From Clostridium aciditolerans (GTDB taxonomy: Bacteria > Bacillota > Clostridia > Clostridiales > Clostridiaceae), in contig NZ_JAEEGB010000006.1 in NCBI RefSeq assembly GCF_016316925.1, positions 124,001 to 188,000 of the forward strand: DNA of 64,000 nucleotides, in the 5' to 3' direction. The position numbers and the translations under genes are program-made. The notes beneath the pieces are model-generated. The model worked only from the letters and a program-made list of their open reading frames with translations, did no database searches and was not told where the DNA came from. Shown here one piece after another: positions 27,796 through 35,662 of the stretch (position 1 is the stretch's first letter; every line of letters begins with the position of its first letter).

Positions 27796-27840
27796 ATTAT
27801 ATCATATAATACAATTAAATACAATTAAATACAATTAAAT
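27796..27840 (-). repeat. 10-bp tandem repeat embedded in the chemoreceptor promoter
   Basis: Three exact copies of ACAATTAAAT occupy 27811-27840, with a decayed fourth after them. On the minus strand TTGTAT (27824-27819), 17 bases, TATAAT (27801-27796) forms a near-ideal promoter, so the -35 box lies at the junction of the first two repeat units. Confidence 0.65.
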
Positions 27841-28029
27841 ACAAAAAATGCAACTCAATTACAAATATAGATTAATAATCCCATAAAAACCCACAATATA
27901 TTTATTATTATAGAATTAATTTTTCATTTAATACCATTAGTCTCATTTTAAATCCTACTGAAACACATAGTTTTTTAGTTATAATAATATAATTTAGTCT
28001 TATTCTTTTCTAACTCTACATTTACTAAG

Positions 28030-28419
28030 TTATAACTTAAATTTATGTACCAGTTCATTAAGCTTTTGTGCAAGTTCTCCCTTACTTTGTGCAGTTATTG
28101 CCACCTGTCCTATTGATTTTGTTGTTTCATTTACACTTGTTTTTATTATTTCTGCGTTTTCTGATGATTTCTGTGCAACTCCATACATATTCTGCATTGC
28201 GTTACTTACTTGGCCAATTGTGGCTATCATTAATATTGTCATAATACTGTTGCTGTTTAAGTATATAGAATGGTTGTTTAAATTTGCTGTTTTAGCACTA
28301 TCAAGATTTGAATTTATAAGTTTATTAAGATTGTCCGTCATTGACTCTCTTATGGCAGGTATCTGCTGATATTGTTTTGCTGCTTTATCAAAATTTCCAG
28401 CATCAACAAGGTAAATACT
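28030..28419 (-). pseudogene. internally deleted chemoreceptor remnant
   Basis: One open frame fuses part of a four-helix-bundle ligand domain (DKAAKQYQQIPAIRESMTDN, then a membrane-helix start IMTILMIATIG) directly to the last 55 residues of a receptor (QVSNAMQNMYG to ELVHKFKL). The second membrane helix, HAMP and nearly the whole signalling domain are missing, and the 5' end is cut by a stop at 28420. It lies just upstream of the intact receptor gene on the same strand and is probably a decayed paralogue. Bases 28420-28595 show nothing. Confidence 0.7.
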
Positions 28420-28595
28420 TTAGTTCTGCAAAATAATATTGTATCCATTGATGATGAACTTTAAAATTACTTAATAGAATTAACTATCTAAATTTTTCCC
28501 TTGAACATAAATTGTACTTGTAAGCTAAAGTAATGAATTCTTTTATAAAATTCAAATCCAGTCAGACTACTTGGCACATTCAAAAACTTACTCTT

Positions 28596-28775
28596 TTATT
28601 CCTTAAACTCTCTAATATATATAAATAATTTACCTATACCCTCACTATGCCTTTGAGGTTCTACAAAAAAATTTGATATACCATATTTAAGAAAAATATC
28701 ATCTCCAGAATTAGTCAATTTATCAGTATCAATAACTTCTCTATTTTCTCTATTTTTAACCAGAGCTATCCTTAC
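28596..28775 (-). pseudogene. GNAT acetyltransferase C-terminal fragment
   Basis: Open frame with no start ending at a TAA at 28596. It contains GISNFFVEPQRHSEGIGKLF, which looks like the acetyl-CoA-binding R/Q-x-x-G-x-G/A motif of GNAT enzymes. It overlaps the end of the 139-residue gene in another frame. Only about a third of a domain remains. Confidence 0.45.
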
Positions 28776-29175
28776 TTAATAATTCAATAGAATCCAAATC
28801 ATTCATTTTAAACCAAAAAACAACTGAAGCATCTTTGTTATTTTCATGTACATCGCCTATTATATTAATAAGCTTAGATTCTCCATTATACCCTTCAAAG
28901 TTATACTCCTTATCATCTATTATAATTTTCCCTTCTATTCGATTTATAAAATGAAGGTTTAAACTAATTATTGACCCCCTGTATATTCCTCTATATATTT
29001 TCGCATTTATCTCAGCCTTTACTGTATTTTGGGTACCTGGTTTTATTACGAGTACATTACTAAATGTTTTGTGTATGGTAATTGGCTTTCTATACTTGTA
29101 CATTCCTATAATATATATAAGTATAATAATACTAATGGCAATGATAACATAGGTTTTCTTCGATAACCTCTTCAT
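28756..29175 (-). CDS. single-pass membrane protein of unknown function
   Basis: About 139 residues. A basic N-terminus (KRLSKKT) is followed by one strong membrane helix (residues ~9-27) and an external beta-rich domain of about 110 residues (IHKTFSNVLVIKPGTQNTV onward). The frame's TTG at 29193 is part of the GGGGGAT ribosome binding site, so the ATG at 29175 is preferred. No family was recognised. It is surrounded by gene remnants. Confidence 0.6.
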   Translation of the reverse strand: MKRLSKKTYVIIAISIIILIYIIGMYKYRKPITIHKTFSNVLVIKPGTQNTVKAEINAKIYRGIYRGSIISLNLHFINRIEGKIIIDDKEYNFEGYNGESKLINIIGDVHENNKDASVVFWFKMNDLDSIELLSKDSSG

Positions 29176-29242
29176 AAATTTCTTATCCCCCAATATTTCT
29201 ATTTGTCCATACTTGTTTTATCCTCATTCAAATATTGTATAT

Positions 29243-29490
29243 TTACAATTCTTTAAGATATTCTAATACTTTCTTATGTAAAAATGATTGAATTAGAGGA
29301 TATGTTAAATCATTTGGTATATTATCAAATAATTCTCTTTAAGCAGTAGATTCTATAGTTTCATTTTCCTCTCTATGCCCGCCTGGAATTTCCCAAGTGT
29401 TCCTCTTCCCATTTATAACGATTATAACATTAAATTCAATATTTGGATAAGTACTTAAACTATTCAATATAATTCTTCTAAAACCCTTTC
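29243..29490 (-). pseudogene. Nudix hydrolase remnant
   Basis: The frame reads IEFNVIIVINGKRNTWEIPG and then a Nudix box beginning GGHREENETIESTA, where a TAA stop (at about 29343) replaces the residue before REL. After REL, the remaining EExG part of the box is missing and a C-terminal-like stretch follows to 29243. It is therefore both interrupted and internally deleted. Confidence 0.6.
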
Positions 29491-29566
29491 TATATCTACT
29501 CTTTGCCCTATTATTTTTCCACTCTAATCCTAATCTCCCTTTTCTCCTTGCCTCTAATCCCTGTCA

Positions 29567-29799
29567 TAAAAAAAGAGCCGAGATTTTTCTCTCAGCTCTG
29601 GTTTTTTTGTTTCATTTATCCGATGTCTACCGCCACTAACACCCCAACGCACTCTGTGAAAGCGATTCGCACCAAATCAGAGATTTGGGCTCCCTGCTTT
29701 TCTTAAAGTTGGGGATAAGTGGCGCTACGACCCTGGATAACGGCTTCTAAGCTTCAGATGGAGTTTAAAACTCCACCTGAAGCCAAGAATCCTGTTTAT
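29567..29799 (-). ncRNA. structured RNA element, copy 2 (intact, with terminator)
   Basis: The first 75 bases (29799-29725) are identical to 9714-9788. Read on the minus strand, a 15-bp hairpin is followed by a long nested stem: 29735-29740 with 29616-29621, 29718-29724 with 29631-29637, and 29708-29714 with 29642-29648. The nested stem encloses a smaller hairpin (29672-29677 with 29683-29688). A 10-bp terminator stem (29599-29590 with 29583-29574) and T7 end it. The deoD stop codon falls in its first bases. It could be an independent small RNA or a long 3' UTR. No Rfam family was recognised. Confidence 0.6.
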
Positions 29800-30503
29800 A
29801 GCGAGTGTATAGTCTCAAGCGCAACTTCCATCATACTTGTGAAAGTTTTTTGTCTTTCTTCTGCTGTAGTAAGCTCACCAGTTACAAGGTGATCGCTTAC
29901 AGTAAGTATAGTAAGTGCATCAACACCATACTTAGCAGCTAATGTATATAGTCCAGCAGCTTCCATTTCAACTGCTAAACATCCAAACTTAGCCCAATGC
30001 TTCCAAGCATCTGGATCATCATGATAAAAAGTATCTGAACTAAAGATATTACCTACCTTTGGATCAATTCCTTTTTCAACTGCTATATCATAAGCTTTCT
30101 TTAATAACTTGAAACTTGCTGTTGGTGCAAAATCTCTTCCGTTAAATCTTATCTTATTTATATTAGAATCTGTTGAAGCTGCCATACCTATAACCATATC
30201 TCTAACCTTAACTGACTCCTGAAAAGAACCACAAGTACCAACTCTTATAAGGTTTTTAACTCCGTAACTTTGAATTAATTCATTAACATATATTGAAATT
30301 GATGGTAGACCCATTCCTGTTCCTTGAACTGAAACCTTCTTTCCCTTATATGTTCCAGTAAATCCATACATTCCCCTAACCTCGTTATAGCATATAACAT
30401 CTTGAAGAAAATTTTCTGCTATAAATTTAGCTCTTAACGGATCTCCAGGTAACAATATACTTTCAGCTATTTGACCTTCTTTTGCATTGATATGAACACT
30501 CAC
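29796..30503 (-). CDS. deoD: purine-nucleoside phosphorylase, DeoD type
   Basis: A 235-residue enzyme, normal length for the hexameric DeoD family, which splits purine (deoxy)nucleosides with phosphate into base and (deoxy)ribose 1-phosphate. It has the N-terminal [18 protein letters not shown] phosphate-site motif, [21 protein letters not shown] and the active-site SDHL. It is the last gene of the deoC-pdp-cdd-deoD run and its stop lies inside the structured RNA element. The product sugar phosphate feeds, after mutase action, to DeoC. Confidence 0.96.
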   Translation of the reverse strand: MSVHINAKEGQIAESILLPGDPLRAKFIAENFLQDVICYNEVRGMYGFTGTYKGKKVSVQGTGMGLPSISIYVNELIQSYGVKNLIRVGTCGSFQESVKVRDMVIGMAASTDSNINKIRFNGRDFAPTASFKLLKKAYDIAVEKGIDPKVGNIFSSDTFYHDDPDAWKHWAKFGCLAVEMEAAGLYTLAAKYGVDALTILTVSDHLVTGELTTAEERQKTFTSMMEVALETIHSL

Positions 30504-30546
30504 TTTAATACCCCCTTAAAATATGTTTAATTAAATATATAAATAA

Positions 30547-30945
30547 TTATTTATTTAAGTCTTCCTTAGTAAAAGCTCCTGGTAGTACTTCGCTCAAATC
30601 TTTTACAATATAGTCATTTTCATTTTTTGCAAGTATTACTTTAATATCCATATTTCCGAATTCAGCAATTACCTGGCGGCATATTCCGCAAGGATAGGTA
30701 TATGTGTTTAAGTCTCCCACTACTGCCACTGCTTTTATTTCTTTTTCACCTTCTGATATGCCTTTAAATATAGCAGTTCTTTCTGCACAATTTGTTGCTC
30801 CAAAGGATGCATTTTCTATATTACATCCTCCATAGATATTACCACTATCGAATAAAACTGCTGCACCTACTTTAAAGTTAGAATAAGGAATATAGGCTCT
30901 TTCTCTATATTCTAAAGCTATCTTTATAAGTTCTTTATAGTTCAT
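30547..30945 (-). CDS. cdd: cytidine deaminase
   Basis: A 132-residue homotetramer-type enzyme that deaminates cytidine and deoxycytidine to uridine forms. The zinc site is visible as CAERTAIF (catalytic Glu) and PCGICRQV, and the substrate-binding NIENASFGATN is present. It sits between pdp and deoD in the nucleoside operon, 43 bases from deoD, and converts cytidine to the substrate of Pdp. Confidence 0.96.
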   Translation of the reverse strand: MNYKELIKIALEYRERAYIPYSNFKVGAAVLFDSGNIYGGCNIENASFGATNCAERTAIFKGISEGEKEIKAVAVVGDLNTYTYPCGICRQVIAEFGNMDIKVILAKNENDYIVKDLSEVLPGAFTKEDLNK

Positions 30946-31002
30946 TGTACATGTCTCCTTATTAAATTTACTTACCTAATAATGTTCAAGATAGGTTTCA
31001 CT

Positions 31003-32307
31003 TTACCTAACAACATCATAAACTAGTGGAATATTTTCATCATATTTAGATGTAATTTTGTAGTTAGCTAATATAGCTTTAGCTGATTTTTCTATCTTTG
31101 ATTCTTCATTAGCATGAATGTACGCTATTATATCTCCTTTTTCAACCTTATCTCCTCTTTTTTTGTTAAGTACGATACCTACAGCTAAATCCACTACGTC
31201 TTCCTTAGTAGCTCTTCCTGCACCAAGTTCCATAGCAATTAATCCTATATTTTCAGAATTAATCTTTGACACATATCCTTCTACATCGCTCTTAACTTCA
31301 TAAACATATTTAGCTTTTGGAAGTAGATCAGGATTATCTATTTGTTCTACATTTCCACCTTGTGCTTCAATAAATTCTTTTAGCTTTGTTAATGCTGAAC
31401 CATCTTTTATTGTTCCTAAAAGCATTTCTCTAGCTTCTTCAACGGTTTCAGTCTTTTTAGCTAAAACTACCATATTGCTTCCTAAAGCTAAACATAACTC
31501 TAATAAATCCTTTGGTCCCTTTCCGCTTAAAGTATCTAATGCTTCTCTTACTTCAAGAGCATTTCCAACTGCCAATCCTAAAGGTTGATCCATATCTGAA
31601 ATTACTGCAACTGTATTTCTTCCCACATTTTTTCCTATGCTAACCATTGCTTCCGCAAGCTTTTTAGCATCTTCGTAGGATTTCATAAAGGCTCCATCCC
31701 CAACTTTAACGTCTAGGACTATACAATCTGCTCCTGCAGCTATTTTCTTGCTCATTATACTTGCAGATATTAATGATATGTTATCAACTGTTCCTGTAAC
31801 ATCTCTAAGCGCATATAATTTCTTATCTGCTGGTGCTAAATCAGCAGTTTGACCCATTATAGCTATTTTCTTAGTATTGACATTGTTTATAAATTGTTCT
31901 TCTGTTATTTCAACAGAAAAACCTTCAAAAGATTCAAGTTTATCTATAGTTCCACCGGTGTGACCTAATCCTCTACCTGACATTTTGGCTACAGGTATTC
32001 CTAATGCTGCTACCATTGGTGTAAGCACTAAAGTAGTTGTATCTCCAACTCCGCCTGTGCTGTGCTTATCAACCTTTATGCCTTCAATTTTTGACAAATC
32101 CAAAATATCTCCAGAATTAACCATTGCCATAGTTAAATCTGCGGTTTCTCTCATATTCATCTTTTGAAAATATATTGCCATCAAAAGAGCTGAAACCTGA
32201 TAGTCTGGTATATTACCTTTAGTATAGTTATCTATAAAATAGTTAATTTCCTCTTTAGTTAATTCATTGCCATTTCTCTTTTTAATTATTAAATCATACA
32301 TTCTCAT
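31003..32307 (-). CDS. pdp: pyrimidine-nucleoside phosphorylase
   Basis: A 434-residue enzyme that phosphorolyses uridine, thymidine and deoxyuridine. It shows the phosphate-binding [13 protein letters not shown], the family signature [16 protein letters not shown], and the catalytic-domain motifs [14 protein letters not shown]-like and [10 protein letters not shown]. The C-terminal lipoyl-like domain (residues ~340-425) is complete. It lies 19 bases downstream of deoC. Confidence 0.96.
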   Translation of the reverse strand: MRMYDLIIKKRNGNELTKEEINYFIDNYTKGNIPDYQVSALLMAIYFQKMNMRETADLTMAMVNSGDILDLSKIEGIKVDKHSTGGVGDTTTLVLTPMVAALGIPVAKMSGRGLGHTGGTIDKLESFEGFSVEITEEQFINNVNTKKIAIMGQTADLAPADKKLYALRDVTGTVDNISLISASIMSKKIAAGADCIVLDVKVGDGAFMKSYEDAKKLAEAMVSIGKNVGRNTVAVISDMDQPLGLAVGNALEVREALDTLSGKGPKDLLELCLALGSNMVVLAKKTETVEEAREMLLGTIKDGSALTKLKEFIEAQGGNVEQIDNPDLLPKAKYVYEVKSDVEGYVSKINSENIGLIAMELGAGRATKEDVVDLAVGIVLNKKRGDKVEKGDIIAYIHANEESKIEKSAKAILANYKITSKYDENIPLVYDVVR

Positions 32308-32326
32308 GGTTAAATACCTCCTCGTA

Positions 32327-32977
32327 CTAATAACCTCCGCCTACCAGAGATACACCAATGCTAGCGCCAATTCTGTTAGCGCCTGCTTCTATCATCTCCA
32401 TAGCAGTTTCATAGTTTCTTATTCCACCTGAAGCCTTAACTCCCATATCTTCTCCAACAGTTTTTCTCATAAGAGCTACATCTTCTTTTTTAGCTCCACC
32501 TGTTGAGAATCCTGTTGATGTCTTTACAAAGTCTGCTTTTGCTGCTTTTGAAATTTCACATGCTTTTACTTTTTCTTCATCTGTTAAAAGACAAGTTTCT
32601 ATTATAACCTTAACTAAAGCCTTTCCCTTTGCTTCTTTAACTACAGCTTCAATATCTTCTTGAACTGCTTTATAGTTTCTTTCCTTAAGTGCTCCTACAT
32701 TTATTACCATATCTACTTCTTGAGCGCCATTTTCTATAGCTTGTTTTGTTTCAAATGCTTTAACTTCTTTAGTATTTGCTCCTAGTGGAAAACCTATAAC
32801 AACACAAGTTTTAACATCCGTTCCTTCTAACTCTTTACTTACTAGTGAAGTAAAATAAGGATTTACACATACTGAAGCAAAACCATACTCTCTTGCCTCT
32901 GCACAAAGTTTCTTAACCATATCACTGGTAGCATCTGCCTTTAATATTGTATGGTCTATGTATTTTCCAAGTTTCAT
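32327..32977 (-). CDS. deoC: deoxyribose-phosphate aldolase
   Basis: A 216-residue class I aldolase that cleaves deoxyribose 5-phosphate to acetaldehyde and glyceraldehyde 3-phosphate. The Schiff-base lysine is in DFVKTSTGF (near residue 152) and the second conserved lysine is in VKASGGIR. It is the first gene of the catabolic run and follows an operator at 33087-33098. The acetaldehyde produced can be reduced by alcohol dehydrogenases. Confidence 0.97.
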   Translation of the reverse strand: MKLGKYIDHTILKADATSDMVKKLCAEAREYGFASVCVNPYFTSLVSKELEGTDVKTCVVIGFPLGANTKEVKAFETKQAIENGAQEVDMVINVGALKERNYKAVQEDIEAVVKEAKGKALVKVIIETCLLTDEEKVKACEISKAAKADFVKTSTGFSTGGAKKEDVALMRKTVGEDMGVKASGGIRNYETAMEMIEAGANRIGASIGVSLVGGGY

Positions 32978-33086
32978 ATTTTCATCATCCTCTCATATAT
33001 TTTTATAATTATAGTATTCTAAATTAAAGAATTTATTTATTCAATTACACAATTAATATCAAGTTATTTAAAATCCGCAAATTTGT

Positions 33087-33098
33087 GTAACCGCTTAC
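33087..33098. promoter_or_regulatory. LacI-type operator between lacI-family gene and deoC
   Basis: GTAACCGCTTAC: inverted GTAA/TTAC around a central CG, as bound by LacI-family repressors. It shares CGCTTAC and the half-site layout with the site before the BMP lipoprotein gene (35453-35470), which suggests a common repressor. It also resembles catabolite-control (cre) sites, so CcpA is an alternative. Confidence 0.65.
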
Positions 33099-33115
33099 CT
33101 ATATGTTAAAAAAAA

Positions 33116-34135
33116 TTATTTTTTTATTTTTTCTGATCCATTTAAAATAATAGTTGGAGAAATTCTAATTCTCTTAACTTCATTTATTGCCTTACCGCTA
33201 ATTCTTTCATTGAGCATAGTCATAGCAGCTTTTCCTAGCTCTATCGGAGAATCCTCCACATATGTAAGATTTATTCCAACCATATCAAGAAATTCAAGCT
33301 TATTAAAGCCTACTATAGATAAATCCTCTGGGATCTTTTTATGCTCTTCTAACATTGCCTTAACACAACCTAATGTCATCATATTACTACATACAACAAC
33401 TGCAGTTGGTTTATCTTCCATTGATAATATCTTCTTCGTTATCTTATAACCAGTATCTAGTTTATAATCACCTTTAAAGATAAATTCATCTCTTGTACGT
33501 ATATTGTTTAAAGTTAAAGCTTTTTTGTAACCTATTAATTCATGTATTGCTCTTTCAGAGCTTAAAAGTCCTGTGATTATTGCTATTTTCTCGTGTCCTT
33601 CTTTAATTAAAAGATTGGTAGCTTCAAAACCGCCTTTTATATTATCTACAAAAACTCCATTAAAGGTTGAGTACTTTATATCTGCAGCAACTAATACAAT
33701 AGGCATACTTAAACTTTCTATGGTATTAAAGTATTGACTGTTAAAGTCATCTCCCCCAAAAATAGGAGTCATTATAACGCCTCTTAGTCTTTGTTCCTTA
33801 ATTACATTAAGAGCTCTTAATTCTTTTTCAAGTTTATCATCTGTATTAAATAATACTATATTTAATCCCTGTTCTTCCGCTACTTCACTTATTCCTTTGA
33901 TGATTTCACCAAAATAAGAGTTCGTTATATCCGGAACTATCACTCCTATTGTATTTACCTCGTTTTTAGATAAACCTCTTGCTATAGCACTAGGAGTATA
34001 ATCTAAATCTTTTATTGCATCCAAAATTTTGGTGCGGGTTTCTTCTTTTACATATCCTGAATTATTCAGCACCCTGGAAACAGTTGCCAAGGATACTCCT
34101 GCCTTTTTAGCAATATCATTTATTGTAGCGCCCAT
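33116..34135 (-). CDS. LacI-family repressor of the nucleoside locus
   Basis: A 339-residue repressor. The N-terminal LacI helix-turn-helix and hinge (ATINDIAKKAGVSLATVSRV, then IARGLSKNEVN) are followed by a periplasmic-binding-protein-like ligand domain (residues ~60-335). AAAGGAGGG precedes the ATG. It lies between the BMP lipoprotein gene and deoC, each of which has a LacI-type operator, so it most likely represses nucleoside uptake and breakdown. The inducer could be a nucleoside or deoxyribose phosphate; this is inference. Confidence 0.88.
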   Translation of the reverse strand: MGATINDIAKKAGVSLATVSRVLNNSGYVKEETRTKILDAIKDLDYTPSAIARGLSKNEVNTIGVIVPDITNSYFGEIIKGISEVAEEQGLNIVLFNTDDKLEKELRALNVIKEQRLRGVIMTPIFGGDDFNSQYFNTIESLSMPIVLVAADIKYSTFNGVFVDNIKGGFEATNLLIKEGHEKIAIITGLLSSERAIHELIGYKKALTLNNIRTRDEFIFKGDYKLDTGYKITKKILSMEDKPTAVVVCSNMMTLGCVKAMLEEHKKIPEDLSIVGFNKLEFLDMVGINLTYVEDSPIELGKAAMTMLNERISGKAINEVKRIRISPTIILNGSEKIKK

Positions 34136-34286
34136 TATTACGGCCCTCCTTTATATAAAACACTTTCCATCCTGCAGGTTATTATACCACAAAGTGGCAA
34201 TTTTATATATAATTAAGGAGAATTCAGTTAAATTTATATCTAGCATTTTGATCTTAAATCTAACGTTAAAAATACCTTTATTTAAT

Positions 34287-34325
34287 AATAATCAGATGGA
34301 GTATAGTAAACCCCATCTGATTATT
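34287..34325 (-). terminator. terminator of the BMP lipoprotein gene
   Basis: Perfect 13-bp arms (34287-34299 and 34313-34325) 10 bases past the stop. The T-tract is weak, so some read-through into the repressor gene is possible. Confidence 0.6.
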
Positions 34326-34335
34326 TCAGTAATAC

Positions 34336-35436
34336 TTATATTTGTGGAACCTCAAATTTCATTACGCCATCTCTTGTTGAAGGAACTTCAAATTTTCCAG
34401 CTTTTATAGCTTCTGTATATTTGTTAACTAGGTCTAAAACATCTTTTGGAGTATTCTTATCTGATGTTGGAGCTATACCTACACCATCCTCTTTTAATCC
34501 ATATTCTACATGTTTTCCACCTTGGAACTTTCCGTCAACCACATCTTTTGCTGCACTATATGTAGCAACGTCAACCTTTTTAATCATACTTGAAAGGATT
34601 ACGCTTGCATATTCAGGAACTGTAACTGCCTGGTCCATATCAACACCCATAGCCCAAACTTGCTTTCCTGCATCTTTAAGTTCCTTAGTAGCTTTGAACA
34701 TTCCTATGCCAACGCCACCTGCTGCGTGGTAGATAACATCACAGCCAGCACCATATAATGATTTAGCTAATTCATAACCCTTGTTTGTATCACCAAAGCT
34801 ATCAGCATATTTAACCATTGTTCCTGGGTTCTTACCATCTGCACTGATTAGTCCTTTAGCTGCCTCTGGATTTACTGCCTTAACCCCTGCTGCGAAACCT
34901 ACTTCAAACTTATTTATTGCTGCAAAATCCTTACCGCCTATAAAACCAACTTTGTTAGTTTTAGTCATTTTACCAGCTATAACTCCCATTAAGAATGAAC
35001 CTTCTTGCTCTTTGAAAGTTATTGATTCAACGTTTGGTGCATCAACAACTGTGTCTATTATAGCAAAATTTTTATCTTTGTATTTTCCTGCTACATTTTT
35101 CATAGCCTGCTCCATTTGGAATCCAATTCCAAAGGTTAAGTTTGATCCAGCATTAACTAATGCATCCAGATTTGATTCATAGTCTTCTTTTTTAGCTGAT
35201 TCTACCGGCTTATAGTCAACTCCAAACTCTTTTATAGCTTTCTTTATTCCAGTATCTGCTGCTTGGTTAAATGACTTGTCATTTAATCCACCTTCATCTG
35301 TTGAAAGACCTATTTTTACACTCTTTCCAGCTTGTCCACTTTGTTGAGTTGTGTTTTGCTTGCTTCCACAACCTGCAAATAAACTAGTAGCAATAGCCAT
35401 TGTAGCTAAAATAGTAATAATCTTCTTTTTCTTCAA
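34336..35436 (-). CDS. BMP-family nucleoside-binding lipoprotein
   Basis: A 366-residue lipoprotein (signal peptide ending LFAGC, residues 18-22) of the Bmp/PnrA family. It has KIGLSTDEGGLNDKSFNQAA and the VIYHAAGGVGIGMF segments that line the ligand site. PnrA and relatives bind purine or other nucleosides for an ABC importer. Its ATPase and permease partners are not in this window. A GGAGG site and an operator overlapping its transcription start precede it. Confidence 0.9.
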   Translation of the reverse strand: MKKKKIITILATMAIATSLFAGCGSKQNTTQQSGQAGKSVKIGLSTDEGGLNDKSFNQAADTGIKKAIKEFGVDYKPVESAKKEDYESNLDALVNAGSNLTFGIGFQMEQAMKNVAGKYKDKNFAIIDTVVDAPNVESITFKEQEGSFLMGVIAGKMTKTNKVGFIGGKDFAAINKFEVGFAAGVKAVNPEAAKGLISADGKNPGTMVKYADSFGDTNKGYELAKSLYGAGCDVIYHAAGGVGIGMFKATKELKDAGKQVWAMGVDMDQAVTVPEYASVILSSMIKKVDVATYSAAKDVVDGKFQGGKHVEYGLKEDGVGIAPTSDKNTPKDVLDLVNKYTEAIKAGKFEVPSTRDGVMKFEVPQI

Positions 35437-35452
35437 TTAGTACACCTCCGAA

Positions 35453-35470
35453 TATGTTATCGCTTACATA
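35453..35470. promoter_or_regulatory. LacI-type operator before the BMP lipoprotein gene
   Basis: TATGT at 35453 and ACATA at 35466 flank a TTATCGCTT core, giving an 18-bp dyad. It covers the predicted transcription start, so a bound repressor would block initiation or escape. Confidence 0.65.
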
Positions 35471-35473
35471 TTA

Positions 35474-35502
35474 ATAATAATGGGAATGTTTCTATAAGTC
35501 AA
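35474..35502 (-). promoter_or_regulatory. promoter of the BMP lipoprotein gene
   Basis: TTGACT (35502-35497), 17 bases, TATTAT (35479-35474) on the minus strand. Confidence 0.65.
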
Positions 35503-35610
35503 TTCTTTTTTTTATAAGGATTTTAAAAAATATTCTTATTTTTTACATAATATTTTCACATTATTTTCATAGTTTTTCATATGTATAAAATTATGGAATT
35601 TAAAACACAA

Positions 35611-35647
35611 AAAATACTACCAGATCTCATTAGTCTGATAGCATTTT
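35611..35647 (-). terminator. terminator of the YcdB/SLH protein gene
   Basis: 14-base arms (35611-35624 and 35634-35647) pair completely only on the minus-strand RNA, where two mismatches become G-U pairs. A T-run follows. Confidence 0.8.
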
Positions 35648-35662
35648 TTACCTAATCTAGAT

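Noticed and set aside
27811-27840. Short tandem repeats as a CRISPR array
   Set aside because: The units are 10 bp, directly adjacent, and have no spacers.
29503-29706. 67-codon plus-strand frame over the structured RNA
   Set aside because: No ribosome binding site. It reads across the terminator and paired stems of the minus-strand RNA element.
29708-29740. Cobalamin-riboswitch-like words (GCCACT, GGTG..AATC) in the structured RNA
   Set aside because: The words occur in the wrong order, and the element follows rather than precedes a gene.
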